Source of the DNA: Mesorhizobium sp. NZP2298
Lineage (GTDB): Bacteria > Pseudomonadota > Alphaproteobacteria > Rhizobiales > Rhizobiaceae
Direction of reading: 5' to 3'
Length of the DNA: 64,000 bases
Assembly: GCF_013170825.1 (NCBI RefSeq)
Contig: NZ_CP033365.1
Span: 5,468,001 to 5,532,000, forward strand
This document shows, one piece after another, positions 1 through 8,225 of the stretch; the stretch's first letter is position 1; each line of letters opens with the position of its first letter. The notes below the pieces were generated by a model. The model was not told the origin of the DNA and did no database searches. It saw nothing but the letters and a program-made list of their open reading frames with translations. The translations under genes and the position numbers were made by a program.

Positions 1-325
1 ACTGCGACTGCACTATAAGGACTATAACATGTTATGCCCTGGGAAGATATGGTTTCGAATGTCGAATCGGTTTCCGCGTGCCGGCGCGGCTGCAGTCCTT
101 GCCAAGCGAACCTTTTGAAGCGCGTGTAAGAGGATGTTTCGCGCCGCCCCGCTCGGCCTCTCAAACGCGGGTCGCGAGACCCTCGCCCTTTCTTTGAGGC
201 GGTTTGTGATGTAAAATTCAATGGTCTTCGGAGATACGGGTTCCGGCGTCCGAGGGGGGCGGCGCATCAGCCGGACGGACACTTCGACGGCGCGAACGTT
301 GTCGCAGCTGAAACGAGCCCGTGAC
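1..325. other. Leader region without a recognisable gene
   Basis: I see no convincing gene here. A perfect 12-bp palindrome, ATAACATGTTAT, lies at 24-35 and could be a protein-binding site, but nothing ties it to a regulator. The caspase-family gene begins at 326, and an open frame continues upstream of that start without signal-peptide character. Confidence 0.4.
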
Positions 326-1768
326 ATGACCTACAGTCTCTTCCGGCACTTTGCTGCAGTTCTGCTGGTCGTATTTTTCGGTTCGATGGGTGCCCAAGCC
401 GCGGTCGAGGAAGTGCTTGCGTCAAAGCCAAGCAAGCGGCTTGCAATCGTCATTGGCAATTCGCATTACCAAAGCGCCCGCCTTCAACATTTGACCAATG
501 CGGTAAACGACGCCACACAACTCTCCGAAAGTCTGAAAAGGCTGAATTTCGACGTGGTGACGGGGCTCGACCTTTCGTCGGACGGTTTTGCCAAGCTCTT
601 TGACAGGGCCGACAGCAAACTCGCAACCGCCAGCGCCGTGGTGATCTTCTACGCCGGTCACGGCGTTCAGTTGCAGGGAGAGAACTATCTCCTGCCCGTC
701 GATACACCCGATCCTGAAACCCTGGAAAAACTGACCGCGGGCGCGATCAGGCTAAACGACGTGATCGCAAAGTTTTCCAACCGGGAGAGGCAGACGTTTA
801 TCTTTCTTGACGCTTGCCGCAACAACCCGGTCGGCAAAGGCGCCAGCGTCATGGATGGCCTTGCCCAGGTGGAAGTGGGCGAAAACACGTTTGTCGCCTT
901 CGCGACCCAGCCAGGCAACATCACGGCCGATGGCTCGGGAGACAACAGCCCCTTCACCACAGCCCTGTTGAGGAACGTTGAGATTCCCGGACTCAGCATC
1001 TCGGATATGATGATCCGCGTTCGCAACGAGACCGAGGCACTCACCGCAGGTCGTCAGGTTCCATGGGACCAGTCGAACCTTCGTGAGCAATTCTATTTCA
1101 CCGAGCAACAAGAGCTCGACCCGGCTCAGTTGAGCGCTAGCCTGTCTCGCATTCTGTCGGACCCGGCCGCCAAGAAAAAACTGCAGGTCGAGCTTGCCTC
1201 CAATGACCTACAGACCGCCGTGCTTATCGTGGGACAAACATTGCGATCGGCCGAGATTTCAGCCCCGCCCGGCGCTCCACCGGAACCGGCAGGTACGCAG
1301 CTTGCCAGCCTTGAAGGAGCCCGGCAAAGCGTAGTTTCCGGTCTCGAGACATTGATCGTCGGCACGTCGGCCGATGAGCCGGGCCCTGCGAAAGCGACCG
1401 ACCTAGCACGCAACATCCAGACGGAATTGCGCCGCTTGGGCTGCTATCGCATGACGGTTGATGGGGATTGGGGCAAGCACTCGGTCCAAGCTCTCAACAA
1501 CTACTACAAGAACACCAGGCGGGCCGCATCGGGGACCGAGCCAACGGTTGAACTTCTGGGCGATCTCTTCTTGCACTCCGGCCGTGTCTGCAAGGATCCG
1601 GTCATCGTGAAGGTCAAGCCGGCGAAGGTCGCGTCGGACGCCGCTCCGCCGCGCAAAAAGGGAGCGGCGAGCCGAAAGACCTCCACGCCCTCACGTTCGC
1701 CATCGTCGCGTCCCGCCGCTCCCCCTCCCGACATCAGTGGCGGAATTGGGATTGGCGGTGTGTTCTAA
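326..1768 (+). CDS. Exported caspase-like (peptidase C14) protein with C-terminal peptidoglycan-binding-like domain
   Basis: This 480-residue protein begins with a signal peptide (hydrophobic run about residues 8-25, ending in an AQA-type site). A caspase/metacaspase fold follows at about 38-260. The catalytic dyad is visible as His112 in YAGHG and Cys164 in DACRNNP. After a helical linker, residues about 360-415 resemble a PG_binding_1 repeat, and the tail is rich in Pro, Ser, Lys and Arg. The start at 326 is chosen because it places the signal peptide at the N terminus; the frame is open to 221. It is probably a periplasmic cysteine peptidase of the bacterial caspase group. Its substrate is unknown. 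Confidence 0.85.
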   Translation: MTYSLFRHFAAVLLVVFFGSMGAQAAVEEVLASKPSKRLAIVIGNSHYQSARLQHLTNAVNDATQLSESLKRLNFDVVTGLDLSSDGFAKLFDRADSKLATASAVVIFYAGHGVQLQGENYLLPVDTPDPETLEKLTAGAIRLNDVIAKFSNRERQTFIFLDACRNNPVGKGASVMDGLAQVEVGENTFVAFATQPGNITADGSGDNSPFTTALLRNVEIPGLSISDMMIRVRNETEALTAGRQVPWDQSNLREQFYFTEQQELDPAQLSASLSRILSDPAAKKKLQVELASNDLQTAVLIVGQTLRSAEISAPPGAPPEPAGTQLASLEGARQSVVSGLETLIVGTSADEPGPAKATDLARNIQTELRRLGCYRMTVDGDWGKHSVQALNNYYKNTRRAASGTEPTVELLGDLFLHSGRVCKDPVIVKVKPAKVASDAAPPRKKGAASRKTSTPSRSPSSRPAAPPPDISGGIGIGGVF

Positions 1769-1854
1769 CCTGGCACAGGCTGCCCCGGCATCGAGAAGCA
1801 TTCCTTAACCATGACGGTTCAGGATTTGCCTTTGATCAACGGGGATTCCCTGTT

Positions 1855-3111
1855 TTGAAATTGCAAAGGCGTTTCCATCGCCGTTCAAAGAGCGCTGTGC
1901 CAACGCTCGCCAAACCCTTTTTCCCTGGGCATGCCGCTTCTCTAAAACCTCTGTATATTTCCTGGCGACACGCACTGACGCCTCTGGCTTTCGCGGCGAC
2001 CGTGGCGCTGTCGATGGCTGCGCAGGCTTCGGATTTCTCCGAGCCGTGGAAGAATGCCGACCGCGCCCTGGTGGTCGATGCCTACGAATACAATTCCATC
2101 GACTGGGCGCAACTTGCCACCGACAAGCGCATCGTCGGATTCATCAACAAGGCTTCCGACGGCATGCCGCCGCCCTATTTCTGTTTTGGCAGCGACACCG
2201 ACGTGAAGCTCTGCAAGGCGCTGTGGAAACGCCATGCGGTGACGCGCGAACTGTTCCAGACGCGCCGGGTCGTGGCCAAGGCGCTCGGGATGAAATGGGG
2301 TGCCTATCACCTGGCCCGCCCGGGCAATCCGGTCGAGCAGGCCAATAATTTCCTCGATTTTGCCGATCCCGCGCCGGACGATCTCATGGTTCTCGACCTC
2401 GAGGGCAACGATCCCTCGCAATGGATGTCGCTCGACGATGCCGAGGAGTTCGTACGCCAGGTGCATCGGCGCATGGGTCGCTTCCCGGTGCTCTATACCA
2501 ACGGCAAGACGGCCCAGTACATCGCCGACAATCGCTACAAGTACCGGCTCCTGTCGCGGCTGCCGCTTTGGTACGCCCGCTATAAACCCGATATCGACGT
2601 GCATTTTCCGATGGGCAACTGGCAAGGCTATGCGCTCTGGCAATTTTCCGCGCAGGCCAATTGCGGCCGCTTCCGTTGCCCCTACAGGGTTGCCGGCACG
2701 CCTAACGATATCGACGTCAACGTCGCACCAACCGATGCCGCCACGCTGCGCCAGCAATGGCCCTTTGGCGGGCTGATCGACGTGCCATCAGACTATCTTG
2801 CCAGCGTGCCGGTGCCGCTCTCGCGCGAGGCAGCGCTCGCCGGCAAGGCGACCCTGATCTATGCGGATGTGGCGACGCCGCCGACGTTCGAGGAAATGGT
2901 CGCGGTGCTTGGCTCGCGCTGGTCGAAATTCCGCGACGGGTTCCGCATGCCTGTGGTGAAGACGGTGCCGCGCCGGCCCGGCTTCGGCATTGTGCAATAT
3001 GTTGCCTGGAAGCGAACCGAACAGCGCTCACCCGAGCAGCTCGACGCCGCCTTCGCCGGGGCCGATCCGGTCAGCACCGCTTCGACCGAAATCGACCGCG
3101 GCCAGCAATAA
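1855..3111 (+). CDS. Glycoside hydrolase family 25 (lysozyme-like) exported protein
   Basis: The protein has up to 418 residues. A hydrophobic export segment (about residues 40-58, ending MAAQAS) precedes a GH25-type barrel. The barrel shows a DAYEYNSIDW opening, GFINKASDG, and the acidic pair in VLDLEGN (Asp181 and Glu183), which matches the D-x-E active site of GH25 muramidases. It likely cleaves peptidoglycan in the periplasm or outside the cell. The C-terminal 100 residues are unassigned. No ATG precedes the export segment in frame. TTG at 1855 has a GGGGA-like element upstream, and GTG at 1897 is the alternative, so the start is uncertain. Confidence 0.75.
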   Translation: MKLQRRFHRRSKSAVPTLAKPFFPGHAASLKPLYISWRHALTPLAFAATVALSMAAQASDFSEPWKNADRALVVDAYEYNSIDWAQLATDKRIVGFINKASDGMPPPYFCFGSDTDVKLCKALWKRHAVTRELFQTRRVVAKALGMKWGAYHLARPGNPVEQANNFLDFADPAPDDLMVLDLEGNDPSQWMSLDDAEEFVRQVHRRMGRFPVLYTNGKTAQYIADNRYKYRLLSRLPLWYARYKPDIDVHFPMGNWQGYALWQFSAQANCGRFRCPYRVAGTPNDIDVNVAPTDAATLRQQWPFGGLIDVPSDYLASVPVPLSREAALAGKATLIYADVATPPTFEEMVAVLGSRWSKFRDGFRMPVVKTVPRRPGFGIVQYVAWKRTEQRSPEQLDAAFAGADPVSTASTEIDRGQQ

Positions 3112-3128
3112 GCCGCCGTGCCGTAATC

Positions 3129-4406
3129 TCAGTTCGCCTGCTCGCGCGCCACGGCCTGCCAGCCGATGTCGCGACGGCAGAATCCGTCCGGCCAGTCGAT
3201 CCGGTCGAGCGCGGCATAGGCCCGCGCCTGTGCCTCGCCGACCGTGGCTCCGGTTGCCGTGACATTGAGGACGCGGCCGCCATTGGCAACCAGTGCACCG
3301 CCATTGATGGCGGTGCCGGCGTGGAAGATCTGGACGCCTTCGCCCGCCGCCTGCTCGACGCCGCGGATGACGGAGCCTTTTTCCGGCGTGCCGGGATAGC
3401 CCCGAGCGGCCATCACCACGGTGAGCGCCGCCTCGTCGCGCCAGCGTATGGAAGTGTGCGCCAACTGGCCGTCCACGGCGGCGTTGAGCAGCACCAGCAA
3501 ATCGTCCTTCAGCCGCATCATCAGCACCTGGCATTCCGGATCGCCGAAACGGGTGTTGTATTCGATCAGCTTCGGCCCCTTGTCCGTGATCATCAGCCCG
3601 GCGAACAGAATGCCGGCGAAGGGCGCGCCGAGCTCGGCCATGCCACGCATCGTCGGCTCGATGATTTCGCGCATGGTGCGCTCGACCATCTCAGGCGTCA
3701 TCACCGGCGCCGGCGAATAGGCGCCCATGCCGCCCGTGTTGGGGCCGACGTCGCCGTCGCCAACGCGCTTGTGATCCTGTGCCGTGCCGAAGGGCAGTGC
3801 GGTGGTGCCGTCGCAGAGGCAGAAGAAGCTCGCCTCCTCGCCGGTCATGAACTCCTCTATCACCACTTCCGCGCCGGCGGCGCCGAAGGAACCTTCGAAA
3901 CAGGCATCGAGTGCCGCCAGCGCCTCGTCCAGCGTCATGGCGACGGTGACGCCCTTGCCGGCGGCGAGCCCGTCGGCCTTGATGACGATCGGCGCACCAG
4001 TCTTCTCGAGATAGGCCTTGGCGGAGGCCAGATCGCCGAAACGGCCGTAGGCGGCGGTGGGGATGTTATATCGCGCGCAGAGGTCCTTGGTGAAACCCTT
4101 CGAACCCTCCAGCCGCGCGGCGGCTTTCGAAGGCCCAAAGACGCGGATGTTTTCTGCGCGCAGATCGTCGGCAATGCCGGCGACGAGCGGCCCTTCCGGG
4201 CCGACCACGACGAGGTCGATTTTTTTCTGCCGGCAGAAGGCGGCCACGGCGGCATGATCGGTGATATCTAGCTTCACCAGCTCGGCCTCGGCCCCGATGC
4301 CCGGATTGCCGGGGGCCGCGTAGAGCTTGGTCAGCAGCGGCGAGGCGGCAATCTTCCAGGCAAGCGCATGTTCGCGGCCGCCGGAGCCCAGAAGAAGAAC
4401 GTTCAT
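3129..4406 (-). CDS. purD: Phosphoribosylamine-glycine ligase (GAR synthetase)
   Basis: This enzyme joins 5-phosphoribosylamine and glycine, using ATP, in the second step of de novo purine synthesis. The 425 residues match the family length. They begin [18 protein letters not shown], the typical GARS N-domain, and go on to [14 protein letters not shown], an ATP-grasp domain with [10 protein letters not shown], and EARFGDPE-like metal-binding sequence (here [10 protein letters not shown]). ATG at 4406 is preceded by AAGAGGTGG at good spacing. The gene stands alone on the minus strand. A small inverted repeat lies in its leader. Confidence 0.97.
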   Translation of the reverse strand: MNVLLLGSGGREHALAWKIAASPLLTKLYAAPGNPGIGAEAELVKLDITDHAAVAAFCRQKKIDLVVVGPEGPLVAGIADDLRAENIRVFGPSKAAARLEGSKGFTKDLCARYNIPTAAYGRFGDLASAKAYLEKTGAPIVIKADGLAAGKGVTVAMTLDEALAALDACFEGSFGAAGAEVVIEEFMTGEEASFFCLCDGTTALPFGTAQDHKRVGDGDVGPNTGGMGAYSPAPVMTPEMVERTMREIIEPTMRGMAELGAPFAGILFAGLMITDKGPKLIEYNTRFGDPECQVLMMRLKDDLLVLLNAAVDGQLAHTSIRWRDEAALTVVMAARGYPGTPEKGSVIRGVEQAAGEGVQIFHAGTAINGGALVANGGRVLNVTATGATVGEAQARAYAALDRIDWPDGFCRRDIGWQAVAREQAN

Positions 4407-4429
4407 GGCCACCTCTTGATGCAAACCCT

Positions 4430-4453
4430 GGAGAGCACCCGCTATTGCTCTCC
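4430..4453 (-). promoter_or_regulatory. 8-bp inverted repeat in the purD leader
   Basis: GGAGAGCA at 4430-4437 is complementary to TGCTCTCC at 4446-4453, so the purD transcript could form a small hairpin about 25 nt upstream of its start codon. It does not resemble a purine riboswitch. Its role is unknown. Confidence 0.35.
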
Positions 4454-4520
4454 GGGCGACGGGTCAAGGCATCAGGGTGTTTTGATCAGAATTGCACACG
4501 GGAACGTTATCCCCGGCCAG

Positions 4521-4549
4521 ATATGGGCGCCGATTTCTGGCGCCCATAT
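4521..4549. terminator. Strong 11-bp stem-loop downstream of the PhyH-like gene
   Basis: ATATGGGCGCC (4521-4531) and GGCGCCCATAT (4539-4549) form a perfect 11-bp stem with a 7-nt loop, and CCAG/CTGG extends it past a one-base bulge. It lies 12 nt after the stop of the minus-strand dioxygenase gene. There is no U-tract, so it may stabilise an mRNA 3' end rather than terminate alone. Confidence 0.55.
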
Positions 4550-4560
4550 TCTGGCCCGCT

Positions 4561-5382
4561 TCAGACGGGAAAAACCACCGGGAACCAGTCCTCGCGCAAT
4601 TTCTGGCCCGGCTGCATGCCGTGGCCATGATAGGGCGGTGATGTTCGGCCTGGCCGCTCGACATAATGAGCATCGTCGCCGACCCAGCGCAGTGACAGTG
4701 CCCGACGCCGTGCCGCGGTAAGGTTGCCGCGCGCGCCATGCGCTGTGCGGAAGTCGAACAGGATGGCGTCGCCCGGCTCCATCTCCCATTCGAGAACCTT
4801 CATCGACGGATCGTTATCGGGATCGGGCACCGGCAGGTAGTCGCCCTCGCCGGCATAGAAATTGCTGTCGTCGAGCCAGCGCACCGGCAGGATCATCTTG
4901 TCCCATTTGTGCGAGCCGGCGATCAGGCGCAGCGTCGCCTCCTTTACCGGGTCGATGGGAATCCAGAAGCTCACCGTCTGCTGGCCGTCGACGAAATAGT
5001 AGGGGATGTCCTGATGCCAAGGCGTCGGCTTCTGCGTGCCGGGCTCCTTGACCAGAACGTGATCATGGAAGAACTGCGCGGTGCGCGACTGCATTACCGC
5101 CGCCGCCAGTTCGGCGGCCGGCGATTCGCGCACCACCCTGACGAATTCGGGAATACGCTCCCAGTTGCAGTAGTCATCGAAGAAACTGCCACGGCCGTTG
5201 GCGATGTCGGAAGCGGTGGCGCTGCGGTTTTGCATATTGCGCTCGATGCCGGCGGCAATCGTATCGACCCAGCCCTTGAAGGCGCCGCGGATGCAGACCG
5301 CGCCGTCACGCTGATAGTCGGCAATCGTATCCGCGTCGATCACGGGGGCGTCGGCAGTGTGGGTGGCAGCTTGGGAAGCCAT
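4561..5382 (-). CDS. Phytanoyl-CoA dioxygenase (PhyH) family protein
   Basis: This 273-residue protein is a likely Fe(II)/2-oxoglutarate-dependent hydroxylase. The iron ligands of the double-stranded beta helix are visible as His123 and Asp125 in PWHQDIPYY and His215 in FRTAHGARGN. A glycine/serine segment (LIAGSHKWDK) typical of PhyH proteins lies between them. The substrate is not deducible. The gene is divergent from a LysR gene about 90 bp away, the common arrangement for a regulator controlling its neighbour. A strong stem-loop follows the stop codon. Confidence 0.88.
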   Translation of the reverse strand: MASQAATHTADAPVIDADTIADYQRDGAVCIRGAFKGWVDTIAAGIERNMQNRSATASDIANGRGSFFDDYCNWERIPEFVRVVRESPAAELAAAVMQSRTAQFFHDHVLVKEPGTQKPTPWHQDIPYYFVDGQQTVSFWIPIDPVKEATLRLIAGSHKWDKMILPVRWLDDSNFYAGEGDYLPVPDPDNDPSMKVLEWEMEPGDAILFDFRTAHGARGNLTAARRRALSLRWVGDDAHYVERPGRTSPPYHGHGMQPGQKLREDWFPVVFPV

Positions 5383-5449
5383 CGCGTTCTCCTCTTGGAA
5401 TGAACCGACTATCGCAATCCCCTCTCATTCAGTAAAATAATAACTTTCC

Positions 5450-5464
5450 ATCTGATATATAGAT
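5450..5464. promoter_or_regulatory. Candidate LysR-type site (ATCT-N7-AGAT)
   Basis: ATCTGATATATAGAT is an interrupted dyad of the general LysR-box size. It lies eight bases before the LysR start at 5472, in the 89-bp divergent region shared with the PhyH-like gene. It is a single copy and AT-rich, so the call is tentative. Confidence 0.35.
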
Positions 5465-5471
5465 TAGGCCT

Positions 5472-6383
5472 ATGAACGTCACCCTCACGCAATTGCGCTA
5501 TCTCGTCGCCGTGGCGCGCCATGGCAGCGTCACCGGCGCGGCAAAGATGCTGAACGTCTCACAGCCTTCAATTTCGGTGGCGATTGACGCAGTCGAAAAG
5601 AATTTCGGCCAGAAGCTGTTCGTACGCCAGCGGGGAAGTGGCGTGTCGCCGACATCGTTCGGTCGCGCTTTCGTGGCCAAGGCGAGACAGGTTCTCACCG
5701 AAACGGACGAACTTGTCAGCCTGGGTTCAAGCAAATCTGCTGTCGGCGGCGAACTGGTGCTGGGGTGCTTCGAGGATCTGGCGCCATTCTTCGCACCGGC
5801 GCTGCTCCGCGCCTTTTCCGAACGCTATCCCGCGGTGAAAGTCGTCGTTCGCGACGAGACGTTCGAGACGCTTGGGCGGCGGCTTGGCGATGCCGCCATC
5901 GATCTCGGCCTCACCTATGATCTCAGCTTGCCGACACATTTCGCGCGCATCCTGCTGCACGAACTTCGCCCGCACGCGCTGTTGCCGGCGGGCCATGCCC
6001 TGGCGGACCAACCATCGGTCAGCCTGGCGGACCTCGCCGCCTATCCGCTGATCACGACCGATCAGCCGCACAGCTGGCAGCATATGCTCGATCTGTTCCG
6101 CAGCCGCGGCCTCTCCCCGGTGGCCGACAGGGCAACGAGTTCATTCGAACTCCAGCGCAGCATGGTGGCGAACGGTTTTGGTGTCGCCGTCACCTACACC
6201 CGGCCGCACGGGGACAGCAGCTATGACGGACTGCCGTTGATCTGCAAGCCGCTATCGGATCCGCTGCCCATGCAGCGCATCATCCTCACCTATGACACGC
6301 ATCAGCGCGTATCGAATGCAGCACTCGCATTTGTCGAAACAGCGAAGGCCTGGTTTTCCACGCGTGACATCTTCACCTCCTGA
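5472..6383 (+). CDS. LysR family transcriptional regulator
   Basis: The 303 residues show a LysR winged helix at the N terminus (TQLRYLVAVARHGSVTGAAKMLNVSQ, with PSISVAI) and a periplasmic-binding-fold effector domain from about residue 90. It is divergent from the PhyH-family gene at 4561-5382 and probably regulates it and itself. The effector may be the dioxygenase substrate. The start is ATG 5472, the only ATG that retains the full helix-turn-helix. Confidence 0.93.
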   Translation: MNVTLTQLRYLVAVARHGSVTGAAKMLNVSQPSISVAIDAVEKNFGQKLFVRQRGSGVSPTSFGRAFVAKARQVLTETDELVSLGSSKSAVGGELVLGCFEDLAPFFAPALLRAFSERYPAVKVVVRDETFETLGRRLGDAAIDLGLTYDLSLPTHFARILLHELRPHALLPAGHALADQPSVSLADLAAYPLITTDQPHSWQHMLDLFRSRGLSPVADRATSSFELQRSMVANGFGVAVTYTRPHGDSSYDGLPLICKPLSDPLPMQRIILTYDTHQRVSNAALAFVETAKAWFSTRDIFTS

Positions 6384-6452
6384 CGGGTTGACGGTCGTCC
6401 CTCGCCGGCTTGCCGCTTGACGGTTTCCGCGCCTGCTGCCACTCCATGGAAC

Positions 6453-7436
6453 ATGGAACCTATCCAATCGAAAACGGCCCAGGGCCGCGTCGCCGATGCG
6501 CCGAATGGCCATTGGGTCTACCGGGTGCTGCCGCGCGCGATTTGGCCCTATGCACAGCTTGCGCGATGGGACAGGCCGATCGGCTGGCAATTGCTTCTGT
6601 GGCCGTGCTGGTGGTCGGCGGCGCTCGCGGCGAGCGCCTATCCACGCCCCGGCGATCCGCTGCTCACGCTGCTGCCGGCGCCATGGTATCTCGTGCTGTT
6701 CCTGGTCGGCGCCATCGCCATGCGCGGCGCCGGCTGCACCTACAACGACATCGTCGACGAAGGCATAGACAACCAGGTCGAGCGCACCCGCTCGCGGCCG
6801 CTGCCGTCCGGCCAGACCACGCGCCGGCGGGCCTGGCTGTTCCTTGTGCTGCAGGCCCTGGTCGGCCTTGCCGTGCTCCTGCAGTTCAACGGCTTCGCCA
6901 TTCTGCTCGGCGTCTGCTCGCTGTCGATCGTGGCCATCTATCCATTCATGAAGCGGATAACCAACTGGCCGCAACTGTTTCTCGGCCTTGCCTTTTCCTG
7001 GGGTGCGCTGATGGGATGGGCGGTCGAGTTCGGCGATCTCGATGGCCCCGCCATCATGCTCTATATCGGCTCGATCCTGTGGGTGATCGGCTACGACACG
7101 ATCTATGCGCATCAGGACAAGGAAGACGACGCCATTGTCGGCGTGCGCTCGACGGCACGGCTGTTCGGCGACAACACCAAGGCGTGGCTGGCGGGGCTTT
7201 ATGGCGGTACGCTGATCTGCTTCGCCATCGCCTTTGCCTCGGCGCAGGCACCGGTGGTGGCGCTGGCGGGATTGATCGCCGCCGGCGCCCACATGGCCCG
7301 CCAGATCACGGTTCTGGATATCAACGATCCGGACCAATGCCTGCGGCTGTTCCGGTCGAACAACCAGGTCGGCTGGCTGATCTTCCTCGGCCTGATCGGC
7401 GGCGCATTGTGGGTGGCACTGAAGCCGCTGGTCTAG
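6453..7436 (+). CDS. ubiA: 4-hydroxybenzoate octaprenyltransferase
   Basis: This integral-membrane prenyltransferase attaches the polyprenyl tail to 4-hydroxybenzoate in ubiquinone synthesis. Both Asp-rich motifs are present: NDIVDEGIDNQVERTRSRPL and DTIYAHQDKEDD, with about eight membrane segments between and after them. The chosen ATG at 6453 gives 327 residues. A TTG at 6417 would add 12 residues, and no ribosome-binding site separates the two. The polyprenyl diphosphate synthase at 20.0-21.1 kb would supply its co-substrate. Confidence 0.93.
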   Translation: MEPIQSKTAQGRVADAPNGHWVYRVLPRAIWPYAQLARWDRPIGWQLLLWPCWWSAALAASAYPRPGDPLLTLLPAPWYLVLFLVGAIAMRGAGCTYNDIVDEGIDNQVERTRSRPLPSGQTTRRRAWLFLVLQALVGLAVLLQFNGFAILLGVCSLSIVAIYPFMKRITNWPQLFLGLAFSWGALMGWAVEFGDLDGPAIMLYIGSILWVIGYDTIYAHQDKEDDAIVGVRSTARLFGDNTKAWLAGLYGGTLICFAIAFASAQAPVVALAGLIAAGAHMARQITVLDINDPDQCLRLFRSNNQVGWLIFLGLIGGALWVALKPLV

Positions 7437-7474
7437 CGGCTTCGCCTTTCAGCAATCCCGAACCGGGGTCATGC

Positions 7475-8041
7475 TCAGTCGCGAGAAATAATCTCCTGGC
7501 CGCCGATGACCAGCCTGAGACCAAGGTTGCCGGCCCTGCGGCGGGCGAGGAAGCGCGGGCGGCGCGTGGTCGAAATGCGGCCCTTTCGGCGATCCTGCGG
7601 CGGCAGCGTCTTGATGGCGGCGCCGAGCGATTCTTCCAGCGTGCGGGCAACGCCGTCCGATTCGATCAGGAGCATCGGCAGGCGGTAGGCATCGGCCCAG
7701 GCGCGCCAGTCGGCGGCGACATCATCGAGGTCGTCGGCCACCAGCAGAGGCACCGACAGCATTGGGTCGTTGTGCAGGAGTTCGAGGGTAACCGTGACAT
7801 TGCCGTCCGGATCCTCCATCGCGCGGGCGGCAACGCCGCGGAACGCATTGGCGGGCAGTGCGATGATCGCGGGCACGCCGCTCATCTCCAGCATGCGACG
7901 GATCACGGCGCCGCGCTGGTCAATGGTGAAGGTCACGTCGCCATAGTCGTCGCGTGTGGCGTAGCTAACCACCTGCGGCAGGCGGAATGGGTCGAGGCGC
8001 ATGTTGCGTCCCGCCCAGACTGGCTTCAGTCCGGTGTTCAT
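7475..8041 (-). CDS. DUF6101 family protein (function unknown)
   Basis: This 188-residue soluble protein is of a type I recognise from rhizobial genomes as DUF6101. It has a beta-rich middle (TVTLELLHNDPMLSVPLLVADDLDDV), no signal peptide or membrane span, and a basic C-terminal segment, RRPRFLARRRAGNLG. The function is unknown. The gene is convergent with ubiA and has a leader hairpin upstream. Confidence 0.75.
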   Translation of the reverse strand: MNTGLKPVWAGRNMRLDPFRLPQVVSYATRDDYGDVTFTIDQRGAVIRRMLEMSGVPAIIALPANAFRGVAARAMEDPDGNVTVTLELLHNDPMLSVPLLVADDLDDVAADWRAWADAYRLPMLLIESDGVARTLEESLGAAIKTLPPQDRRKGRISTTRRPRFLARRRAGNLGLRLVIGGQEIISRD

Positions 8042-8065
8042 AGAGTGCCTTCCTGTCTGTCTCCT

Positions 8066-8086
8066 GAGAGCCGGTGTCCGGTTCTC
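8066..8086 (-). promoter_or_regulatory. Leader hairpin upstream of the DUF6101 gene
   Basis: GAGAGCCGG (8066-8074) and CCGGTTCTC (8078-8086) form a 9-bp stem with one G-T pair and a 3-nt loop. It lies about 25 nt upstream of the start at 8041. The role is unknown; it may be a 5' stabiliser. Confidence 0.35.
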
Positions 8087-8225
8087 TCCGGGCCAGTTTT
8101 CCCGGCCTCGTTATGGGGAAACAGTAGCGTGGGCTCCTTACCGTCGCGCTTAAGAAAGTCGGTTAAATTTTGCTGATCTCAGGGATGGTTATCGGAATGC
8201 CACCGGGCGCAAGATGTTGAAAGGA

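Noticed and set aside
2757..4271. Plus-strand 504-codon frame opposite purD
   Set aside because: It is antisense to purD and overlaps the end of the GH25 gene in another frame. The composition is Arg/Ala/His-rich with no recognisable domain.
4407..4560. Purine riboswitch ahead of purD
   Set aside because: Only a small 8-bp hairpin is present, and the three-way junction and conserved loops of a purine riboswitch are missing.
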